DNA from: Suilimivivens sp963638365
Lineage (GTDB): Bacteria; Bacillota; Clostridia; Lachnospirales; Lachnospiraceae
DNA length: 64,000 nucleotides
NCBI GenBank assembly: GCA_963638365.1
Contig: CAVHRK010000068.1
Span: 1-64,000, forward strand
Direction: 5' to 3'
Position 1 is the first letter of the stretch, and each line of letters opens with the position of its first letter. The translations under genes were made by a program, and so were the position numbers. Under the pieces are notes generated by a model. The model was not told where the DNA came from, did not search any database, and was given only the letters and a program-made list of their open reading frames with translations. This document shows positions 27,433 to 34,256 of this stretch, piece after piece.

Positions 27433-27480
27433 TGTATCGTACTACGATACAACTATATCGCACCACGATACATCTGTCAA
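27433..27480 (-). promoter_or_regulatory. padR promoter with tandem PadR operators
   Basis: TTGACA (minus, 27475-27480) and TATAGT (27452-27457) are 17 bp apart. TGTATCGTACTACGATACA (27433-27451) is a perfect 19-bp palindrome just after the -10. TATCG-CACCA-CGATA (27456-27470) lies in the spacer. Their centres are 21 bp apart, two helical turns, so two dimers can bind on one face. Confidence 0.8.
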
Positions 27481-27544
27481 TTTAATTTTAAAATATTTCT
27501 ACAATCTTAAATATACTCTTGAAAAAGAACTTTCTAAAATCATT

Positions 27545-28759
27545 TTAAGAATGTGCCTTATCGAACTCTTTCGTAAGTAACTTCTGATATGTCAGGTCCA
27601 TACCAAGTGCGCCCAGCGGTGCTGTAATTAAAATGGCAAGTACGGCAACCGATAGCACAATCTGCCCACAGGGAAGTCCCATGGCAAGCGGAACCGATCC
27701 GATCGCCGCCTGAACGGTTGCTTTCGGCAGGTAGGAAATCACGCAGAACAGCTTTTCCTTTGCACATAGCGGGGTCCCGATGAGACAAATGCATACGCCG
27801 ATTCCACGGAACAGAAGTGCCAGCAAAATCATGGCAATAGCCATCACGCCTGCTCCGAGCGTGTAGCGGATATCGACTGCAGCCCCCACCAGCACAAACA
27901 AAAGCACTTCTGCTGCAAGCCATAGCTTTCCAAATTTTTCAGAAAGACGCCTGGAAACGAAATCCACACTTTTTACCTTCAGGGTACATGCCATACTCAC
28001 AACAGCAAGGAGTCCTGAAACCGGAACCATGCCCTTAAGCCAGGTCTCTACGGACATTAACAAAAAGGACATTCCAAGAAGAATAATCACCTTCATACTG
28101 TTGCGGATACAATGCTTATGTGCATAAGCGGTTTCAAAGAACCGGCCAAGGAGCCAGCCGGCAATCATTCCAAGCAGTACCCCCAGTACAATGGAGATTG
28201 GAATATTAACGAAGTCCATGAGGTTTGCACTTCCACCCTGCGCCATACCGGAAAAGGTTGAAAACAGCACAATCACATAAATATCATCACAGGATGCCCC
28301 TGCCAGAATCATCTGTGGGATACCTTTTTCTGTTCCGTAATGCATTTCCATCAACTGAACCATCCTCGGAACCACAACTGCCGGAGAAACAGCGGCAAGC
28401 ACCGCTCCCATCACCGCCGCTTCGATTCTGGTAATGCCAAGCAGATACGGTGCAAACAGGAAAAAGGCAAGCAGTTCAAAGCTCGCCGGTACAAACGCCA
28501 TCATAACGGCCGGTCTTCCTACCTTTTTTAAGTCTGCCAGATTCAATGACAGCCCAGCCTTAATCAGAATAATAATTAAGGCAATCTGCCGCAGTTCCGA
28601 TGAAATTGACAGAATCGACGGATCCAGCCAATTTAAGACATACGGCCCAAGCAAAATGCCGGTAAACAGCATTCCAATGATTCGTGGAAGCCGGATCTTC
28701 TGACAGATGGCCGCCATCGATAGTCCTACTAAAAAAATCAGTGCAAGTGATGTTAACAT
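27545..28759 (-). CDS. Cation:proton antiporter (CPA/NhaP-like)
   Basis: The 404-residue protein has 11-12 membrane helices with features of CPA antiporters: LPRIIGMLFTGILLGPYVL at helix 2, LAAVSPAVVVPRM, and a charged ILAGASCDDIYVIVLF segment carrying the paired Asp residues used for proton/cation binding. It is preceded by a fluoride-type riboswitch with a terminator platform, so its likely job is to help cells survive fluoride or linked acid stress. Antiporters are a known class of fluoride-riboswitch target. AGGAGG precedes the ATG. Confidence 0.88.
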   Translation of the reverse strand: MLTSLALIFLVGLSMAAICQKIRLPRIIGMLFTGILLGPYVLNWLDPSILSISSELRQIALIIILIKAGLSLNLADLKKVGRPAVMMAFVPASFELLAFFLFAPYLLGITRIEAAVMGAVLAAVSPAVVVPRMVQLMEMHYGTEKGIPQMILAGASCDDIYVIVLFSTFSGMAQGGSANLMDFVNIPISIVLGVLLGMIAGWLLGRFFETAYAHKHCIRNSMKVIILLGMSFLLMSVETWLKGMVPVSGLLAVVSMACTLKVKSVDFVSRRLSEKFGKLWLAAEVLLFVLVGAAVDIRYTLGAGVMAIAMILLALLFRGIGVCICLIGTPLCAKEKLFCVISYLPKATVQAAIGSVPLAMGLPCGQIVLSVAVLAILITAPLGALGMDLTYQKLLTKEFDKAHS

Positions 28760-28825
28760 ATTTTCCTCCTTTTGCTGCGCCTTTGGCTTGCATTCGTTAA
28801 GTATCTCTACTCTACCTGCTGCACT

Positions 28826-28920
28826 AAATAGAAAAAGCTGATGGTTTCTGCGATCCTCATCACAGAAGTCATCAGCTTACTAAGCGGTTCAGGTTTCCCT
28901 CGGGAGAACTTCATTCCCTT
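28826..28920 (-). ncRNA. Fluoride (crcB-type) riboswitch with terminator platform
   Basis: The minus-strand leader begins GGGAATGAAGTTCTCCC, continues with AACCGC and closes with AGCTGATGACTTCT, matching the crcB-motif aptamer (stem GAAGT/ACTTC, GGG/CCC, and the conserved CTGATG tail). The 3' part of the aptamer (AAGCTGATG, at 28870-28878) can instead pair with CATCAGCTT to build a long hairpin (28835-28878), followed by TTTCTATTT (28826-28834): a terminator mutually exclusive with the ligand-bound form. Fluoride should therefore switch on the antiporter gene. Confidence 0.85.
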
Positions 28921-28933
28921 TATTTCTTTTATC

Positions 28934-28962
28934 ATAATACTAATTAAAAAAATAATTGTCAA
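28934..28962 (-). promoter_or_regulatory. Promoter of the riboswitch-antiporter unit
   Basis: TTGACA (28957-28962) and TATTAT (28934-28939) on the minus strand are 17 bp apart and place the transcript start a few bases before the aptamer. Confidence 0.75.
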
Positions 28963-28977
28963 CCAGATTTTCCGGAT

Positions 28978-29631
28978 TTATCCCTTCCTCTCCTCTGCCA
29001 GAAACCGCACGGCCTTAGCCAGCCGCTTCCCCGGATCTGCAAAATGTCCTCCGGGATTCAGCTCATATTTCACCTCACAGCATTTCTTTAGCAATTCTAC
29101 CGTTTCTCTGGTGCGGTCTGCAATGGTTGACATAAGTTGGTCTTTCGTGTTCGCTTCTTTTCCGCCAAGACTGATGTAGATCCTCTTCCCGGAAATTTCA
29201 TTCAAATGCTCCGTCAGATAGGGCACAAACTGCGGATACCACAGTGATCCGGAACAACTCCCTGCGCCGGCAAACGCATCTGTCTCACACATTGCCCACA
29301 GTGCGAACAAACCGGCCAGAGAATAACCCAACAGATAGATTTCTCGCTCCTGTCCATACTGCTCTCTGATCTGTGGCAGGTATTCATTCCGAAGAACTGC
29401 AAGAGTATGAGGTGCTTCTCCTCCAAAGGATACATCCACTTCCTTACTTTTCCACAGAGAAAACTCCCTGTTCCAGTCCGTCACTTCAAAGGCAAGCAAC
29501 GTGTAATCGCAATCCCCGGTCAGGCTCTCGATCGTCTCATAGGTATTCAGAAGCTCCCTCTTCCGGAACTCATACATCCCCCAGAGAATCACCGGGCCCT
29601 TTTCACTTGTATGTAATGTATGCAGCTGCAT
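28978..29631 (-). CDS. Alpha/beta-hydrolase fold esterase-like protein
   Basis: The 217-residue protein has a nucleophile elbow GYSLAG (Ser nucleophile) near residue 103, SCSGSLWYP, and a likely catalytic His in GGHFADPGKR close to the C-terminus. It resembles small clostridial esterases distantly related to the IroE/Fes group, but no siderophore genes are next to it and the substrate is unknown. It starts within 6 bp of the MATE gene stop, so the two are coupled. Its stop lies next to the antiporter promoter. Confidence 0.75.
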   Translation of the reverse strand: MQLHTLHTSEKGPVILWGMYEFRKRELLNTYETIESLTGDCDYTLLAFEVTDWNREFSLWKSKEVDVSFGGEAPHTLAVLRNEYLPQIREQYGQEREIYLLGYSLAGLFALWAMCETDAFAGAGSCSGSLWYPQFVPYLTEHLNEISGKRIYISLGGKEANTKDQLMSTIADRTRETVELLKKCCEVKYELNPGGHFADPGKRLAKAVRFLAEERKG

Positions 29632-29637
29632 CGTCTC

Positions 29638-30969
29638 TCACCCTTCTGCCCGCTTTCCATAAGCGCGTTTCAAAAAATGCCGGTAATACAGCACTCCCAC
29701 AATACTGGTAAGCAACTCCGTAACCGGGAACGTCATCCAGAACCAGGTCAGTCCGAACCGGGAAAACAGATAGCCCAGCGGGACAAACAGGATCACGGTC
29801 CGGATAATCGTAAGAGTAGAGCTTTTAAAGCTTGCTCCTACGGCCTGAAAGAATACCGGGAAAATCAGAGAAGTCACCATAGGCAGGAAGCTGACACCCA
29901 CGAAATGGAAGCCGACTCTTCCGATCTCAATAACCTGTGCATCCTTCGTAAACACACGCAGCATCGGTGCCGGAATCGTTAAGAAACACAGCGTTCCGAC
30001 TGCCATCAATGCCCAGCCAAAGAATACCGCCGTGGAAAGCGTTTTCCGACATCGTTGCAGATTTCCGGCCGCATAGTTAAAGCTGATAACCGGTACAATA
30101 CAGGTCTGCATCGCTCCCAGCGGAATAAAGAAAAAGGTCTGCCATTTATAATACAGTCCGAGCGCGGTCACCGCCTGATCGGAAAATCCAGCCAGAATCA
30201 GATTCAGGCCCAGAATATAAAAGGTATATGCCGACTGCATCAGAATATTGGGAATGCCCAGCTTAAAAGTGGTTGCAATATGATCCGGATAAACCGTTCT
30301 CTCCGGCGATTTCCGGAATCCCTTGCGGAATACAATCAGTGCCGCTACTACCTGTCCCAAAACCGTTGCCACTGCCGCACCGGCAATTCCCATCCGGGGA
30401 AGTCCGAACAAGCCGAAAATCAACAAAGGATCTACAATAATATTCGTAACTGCGCCCGCAATCTGTGCGATCATGGGCGTTTTCATATCCCCGTTTGCCT
30501 GCAGCACCTTCGTCCAGATGCTTTCCAGAAACAAACCAAAGCTGAATACACATACAATTCTTCCATAGACAATCACATCCCTGATTACGACTTCAGAATC
30601 CGTGGACATCCGGGCATAAGCCGGCATAATCAGAAAGCAGATCAGGGCAAATAGAAACCACATTGCGATTGCGAGAGGCGTCCCTACCCCGGCGTATTCA
30701 TCCGCTTCTTTCTGCTTACCGACGCCAAGCCTTGCCGCCATTACCGTATTGATTCCCACACCGGTTCCTACCGCAAACGCAATCATCAGAAGCTGTAACG
30801 GATAAATAATCGATAGTGCCGTCAGTCCGGACTCCGAATACCGCCCTACGAAAAGGCTGTCTACAATATTATATAATGCCTGGATTAACTGGGCCAGCAT
30901 CACAGGCGGCGCCAGCTTGAATAAAATCTTACTGATTTTCTCTGTACCAAATAATTCTGTCGTATCCAT
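29638..30969 (-). CDS. MATE-family efflux transporter
   Basis: The 443-residue protein has 12 membrane helices in two MATE repeats. Typical marks are LAPPVMLAQLIQALYNIVDSLFVG in helix 1, VGTGVGINTVMAARLG and KTPMIAQIAGAVTNIIVDPLLIFG. It exports cationic compounds or metabolites using a Na+ or H+ gradient. The substrate is unknown. A short hydrolase gene follows immediately. A terminator hairpin stands between it and the upstream HD-GYP gene. Confidence 0.92.
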   Translation of the reverse strand: MDTTELFGTEKISKILFKLAPPVMLAQLIQALYNIVDSLFVGRYSESGLTALSIIYPLQLLMIAFAVGTGVGINTVMAARLGVGKQKEADEYAGVGTPLAIAMWFLFALICFLIMPAYARMSTDSEVVIRDVIVYGRIVCVFSFGLFLESIWTKVLQANGDMKTPMIAQIAGAVTNIIVDPLLIFGLFGLPRMGIAGAAVATVLGQVVAALIVFRKGFRKSPERTVYPDHIATTFKLGIPNILMQSAYTFYILGLNLILAGFSDQAVTALGLYYKWQTFFFIPLGAMQTCIVPVISFNYAAGNLQRCRKTLSTAVFFGWALMAVGTLCFLTIPAPMLRVFTKDAQVIEIGRVGFHFVGVSFLPMVTSLIFPVFFQAVGASFKSSTLTIIRTVILFVPLGYLFSRFGLTWFWMTFPVTELLTSIVGVLYYRHFLKRAYGKRAEG

Positions 30970-31107
30970 CCTTCATTACTCCAATCGTTTTTTCCCTGTA
31001 TACCAACAGATATGCGCCTAAAATATACCGTATTTTCTGTGGGAAGTCAACCGCAGGGAATCCCCCAATGATCCACCGGTTCCCTTTCTCATATATCCGG
31101 TAGTAAA

Positions 31108-31141
31108 AACACCCATCACATCCTTTGATATGACAGGTGTT
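31108..31141 (-). terminator. Terminator after the Fur-like/HD-GYP gene
   Basis: AACACC (31108-31113) pairs with GGTGTT (31136-31141), with further inner pairing (TCA/TGA, ATC/GAT). On the minus strand it is followed by TTTTTACT. On the plus strand it is followed by CCTCTTTTT, so it may work both ways. Confidence 0.65.
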
Positions 31142-31185
31142 CCTCTTTTTATGATTCTCAATTCCAAGGCTGACTGATGTCTCCC

Positions 31186-32094
31186 TTATCGTTCCGCAAT
31201 ATGTCTGGTAATTTCCTCCCAATGCTCCAGCACATACTTGCCAATAATGGGATCATACATCTTTCCTAAGTTCCTCTCGATTTCCACATAACACTGGGAA
31301 AGTGTCATGGCATTGCGGTAATGTCTCGTACTGGTCATGGCATCAATGGAATCACAGATTGCAATAATCCGTGCTCCCACCGGAATCTCTTCTGCCTTAA
31401 GCCCGGATGGATACCCCTTTCCATCGTACCTCTCATGATGATGCAGCACAATTTCCTTAAGCTCTACCAGCCGGTGGGATTTGCTCAAAATATTGGCTCC
31501 GATCTGTGGATGTTGTTTCATCTGTTCCCATTCCTCATCGTTGAGCTTCCCAGGCTTCTTTAAGACACTATCCGGTATCCCGATCTTTCCGATATCGTGA
31601 AGATGCGCCGCAATATGAATCTTCTCGGTATCCTCCTTCGATAATCCGATCAGCTGACAAATGTCATGCGCCATATCGCTCACCCGCTGGGAGTGACCGG
31701 CGGTATAGCTGTCCTTGGCATCCAGTGCGCTTGCAATGCATTCAATAATATCATGGTAATCCATATCCATGCCATTTTCGCTGCAGTGCTCACAATAGGA
31801 GATCTTATAGGAACTGCTTCGGTTAATGGCTCCGATCTCTTCTAGCAGATTCATCATCCGGTAAACGGTTGCAATCCCGATTCCCGGAATCGTCTGAGAG
31901 GCAATATAATAAATCTCCTTGCAGCTGCTACAGTCCTGCTCTAAGATCACATCCAGCAGTGTCAGTCTTGCTTTGGTGATCCGGCATCCTCTCTCCCTCA
32001 TCTGCCGTACAATCATTTCCTTCTGCATATTGTTATTCTGAAACTTTTCTTCCGAATACCCGTTTCCATGTTCGTGTCTATGTTCTGTACTCAT
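31186..32094 (-). CDS. Fur-like winged helix fused to an HD-GYP domain
   Basis: The 302-residue product has a His-rich start (STEHRHEHG), a Fur-type winged helix (about 24-105: RERGCRITKARLTLLDVIL, then GIATVYRMMNLLEEIG) ending in CEHC (101-104), and then a complete HD-GYP phosphohydrolase domain (about 115-300) with HLHDIGK (HD pair near 166-167) and HHERYDGKGYP (219-229). HD-GYP enzymes cleave cyclic di-nucleotides such as c-di-GMP. In Fur proteins the part after the winged helix normally dimerises and binds metal; here it is replaced by the enzyme. The start is placed at 32094 because GAAGGG is too close to the ATG 6 nt earlier. A strong promoter with paired dyads lies upstream. Confidence 0.85.
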   Translation of the reverse strand: MSTEHRHEHGNGYSEEKFQNNNMQKEMIVRQMRERGCRITKARLTLLDVILEQDCSSCKEIYYIASQTIPGIGIATVYRMMNLLEEIGAINRSSSYKISYCEHCSENGMDMDYHDIIECIASALDAKDSYTAGHSQRVSDMAHDICQLIGLSKEDTEKIHIAAHLHDIGKIGIPDSVLKKPGKLNDEEWEQMKQHPQIGANILSKSHRLVELKEIVLHHHERYDGKGYPSGLKAEEIPVGARIIAICDSIDAMTSTRHYRNAMTLSQCYVEIERNLGKMYDPIIGKYVLEHWEEITRHIAER

Positions 32095-32143
32095 TCGCAT
32101 ACCCTTCGCTTACAGACTATTTGTCTGCACGTTTTCATTTATA

Positions 32144-32220
32144 GTTAGTAATTTCTAACCGCAGATTTTGAAATAAGACGCACACAAGGTATGCGTCTTA
32201 CGTTGTTAGCCTCATCTAAC
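32144..32220 (-). promoter_or_regulatory. Leader of the Fur-like/HD-GYP gene: two dyads and a hairpin
   Basis: GTTAG-N6-CTAAC occurs at 32144-32159 and again at 32205-32220, centres 61 bp apart. Between them is a perfect 9-bp stem hairpin TAAGACGCA / TGCGTCTTA (32174-32200) that can end transcripts of the upstream hydrolase gene or attenuate this leader. The promoter-proximal dyad lies at the expected transcript start, a repressor position. The N6 sequences differ, so the conserved part is the two arms, as for a dimeric DNA-binding protein. Confidence 0.65.
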
Positions 32221-32224
32221 CGTT

Positions 32225-32252
32225 ATTATAACTTTTTTCTCAATAATGTCAA
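32225..32252 (-). promoter_or_regulatory. Consensus promoter of the Fur-like/HD-GYP gene
   Basis: TTGACA (32247-32252) and TATAAT (32225-32230) on the minus strand, both perfect, are separated by 16 bp. The first GTTAG dyad begins 4 bp downstream of the -10. Confidence 0.8.
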
Positions 32253-32269
32253 GCGTATGTGCCCCATTT

Positions 32270-33373
32270 CTATCTTTTCAGGGTATTATCAATTAACTGA
32301 TAGGTCATTTTGTTCTCCCAGTTCCTGCGCAGACACACTTCTGCCGTCCGGTTCGTATCATCATAAAGAATGGACCACTGGGTATTACTGGTTACATCCT
32401 CCGGATTCGGTTCCTGGGATGCGGTTACAAGAGTCTCCCAGCCGGTATTTCTTGTGCAGCATCCTTCGTTTGCTGCCAGAATCTCTTCAATGGCATCAAA
32501 ACGCTCTCTTCCATGTCCGTAAATCCCGTTTCTCTGATCCGGAAGCACATAGTCCCCATACATCACATAGAAGTTCGTTACTACTTCTGAAGGTGTTGCC
32601 GTAAGTACCCGGTCCGGACTCTCACAGTCATATTCGATCACACGTCCGTCTCCGGACGCATCGGTGATATAAAAGTGATAGTCCCGTCCTGCCGTGGCCA
32701 GCATGTCATACTGGCTGAGCAGATCGACAGCCTCCTGTGTGGTTGCCGCCTGATCCAATACCAGACGGATCGCCAGGGATGTTCCGATGGTTTCCTTTCC
32801 CGTATTCTGCAGAGTCGGTTCACTATCCAAAGTAAGGACCGCAATCGAAACACCCTTTTCATTCATTCCATCCAGGCATACGAACGGAGCGGCCAGACAG
32901 GCAAGCCTCTTGCTGATTCCTTCTTCCGGCTGATTGGCAGACAGATTATCCAGGGCGGCAAAGGCCACAGAACGGTAGCCGCCCTTCGGCGCACAGTATA
33001 CCAGCATGGCCGAGGTATCGAGCCTGAAGTCGTAATTTCTGCCCATCAGAATATTGCCATCCACATCCTCCATCGTAAAGACGCTGCATCCAAAGTCCGG
33101 CACATCGATCTTTACCGGAAGAAGCGGCAGGGCTTCTTTTAAAATTGCATCCACAAACGTCTGCGTATCGGTAATTCCATAATCTATCACATCCTGTATC
33201 CTGTAGTGATACTTCACATCCATGCGGTACAGGTTGTAATCCGTATCATCGGTCACCTTTTCGATCGTTCCGATCGTCTGTAATCTGGTGAAATAGATTG
33301 CTGTAAAGCTCCCTAACACAACCGCTGCAAGCACCAACACGGCACTCACAGCGGTCACAAACATCTTTTTCAT
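32270..33373 (-). CDS. Membrane-anchored Ntn hydrolase, choloylglycine hydrolase/C45-like
   Basis: The 367-residue protein starts with a hydrophobic segment (5-29) that should export or anchor it. The Ntn-hydrolase core begins at C96 in DFGCSVFT, followed by the family pattern MEDVDGNILMGRNYDF (101-116) and later NEKGVSIAVLTLD. The family includes linear-amide hydrolases (bile-salt hydrolases, penicillin V acylases) and C45 acyltransferases. The Cys is internal, as in C45-like members that are processed. The substrate (bile amide, acyl-homoserine or peptide) cannot be read. It precedes the HD-GYP gene and follows the ZIP gene by 41 bp. Confidence 0.78.
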   Translation of the reverse strand: MKKMFVTAVSAVLVLAAVVLGSFTAIYFTRLQTIGTIEKVTDDTDYNLYRMDVKYHYRIQDVIDYGITDTQTFVDAILKEALPLLPVKIDVPDFGCSVFTMEDVDGNILMGRNYDFRLDTSAMLVYCAPKGGYRSVAFAALDNLSANQPEEGISKRLACLAAPFVCLDGMNEKGVSIAVLTLDSEPTLQNTGKETIGTSLAIRLVLDQAATTQEAVDLLSQYDMLATAGRDYHFYITDASGDGRVIEYDCESPDRVLTATPSEVVTNFYVMYGDYVLPDQRNGIYGHGRERFDAIEEILAANEGCCTRNTGWETLVTASQEPNPEDVTSNTQWSILYDDTNRTAEVCLRRNWENKMTYQLIDNTLKR

Positions 33374-33414
33374 TTTAAAATTTCCTTCCGAATTCCCTGT
33401 TTCTTACACAAAAT

Positions 33415-34191
33415 TTATCCTAATGCCACATCCAGTACCATCATCAGCGCAAATCCAATCGCTACACCAATGGTCCCAATATTGGTGTGTTCCCCATTCT
33501 GCGATTCCGGAATCAACTCCTCGACCACGACATAAATCATGGCTCCTGCCGCAAAGGACAGAAAATAAGGAAGTGCCGGACGGATGCGCGAGGTTAATAA
33601 AATGGTAATGAGTGCGCCAATAGGCTCTACGATCCCGGATAACACACCACAGACGAATGCTTTCGTCCTGCTCATGCCTTCTCCCCTTAACGGCATGGAA
33701 ATGATGGCTCCCTCCGGGAAATTCTGAATTGCAATACCAACCGCGAGTGCCAGTGCCCCTGCCATCGTGATTCCGGTATTACCCATCGCGGCTCCTGCAA
33801 AGGCTACACCTACCGCCATTCCCTCCGGAATATTATGGATCGTAACGGCAAGCAGCATCATGGTTGTTTTCGAGAATCCGCTTTTCACCCCTTCCGGCTT
33901 ATCACTTGCAAGATGCAGGTGAGGAGTCAGTGTATCAATCAGCAGTAAAAATACGATTCCAAGCAAAAATCCAACCAGTGCAGGAACCCACGAGATCACT
34001 CCCTGTTCCGCTGCCATGTCAATGGACGGAATTAAGAGTGACCAGACGGATGCGGCAATCATCACTCCTGCCGCGAATCCAAGCAACGCTTTTTCCAGCC
34101 GGGCATTCATCTCTTTGCGCATCAGGAATACCATCGCTGCGCCGAGTGTCGTGCCAAGCAGTGGAACCAGCAATACAATCATTTCAGACAT
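33415..34191 (-). CDS. ZIP-family divalent metal transporter
   Basis: The 258-residue protein has eight membrane helices with the ZIP metal-site motifs HNIPEGMA (119-126, helix 4) and QNFPEGA (156-162, helix 5), plus a His-containing loop HLHLASD (91-97). It should import zinc or a related divalent metal into the cytoplasm. It follows the beta-mannosidase gene by 65 bp; no metal-regulator site was seen directly upstream. Confidence 0.9.
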   Translation of the reverse strand: MSEMIVLLVPLLGTTLGAAMVFLMRKEMNARLEKALLGFAAGVMIAASVWSLLIPSIDMAAEQGVISWVPALVGFLLGIVFLLLIDTLTPHLHLASDKPEGVKSGFSKTTMMLLAVTIHNIPEGMAVGVAFAGAAMGNTGITMAGALALAVGIAIQNFPEGAIISMPLRGEGMSRTKAFVCGVLSGIVEPIGALITILLTSRIRPALPYFLSFAAGAMIYVVVEELIPESQNGEHTNIGTIGVAIGFALMMVLDVALG

Positions 34192-34256
34192 ACCAATCTC
34201 CCTTTTGATTTACTCTTATGTTATTACCAAGGAAAAGGATTTGTGCCGTTTTCCCT

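Noticed and set aside
30929..31222. 97-codon minus-strand frame between the MATE and HD-GYP genes
   Set aside because: It overlaps both genes and a terminator hairpin, and its product has no family character.
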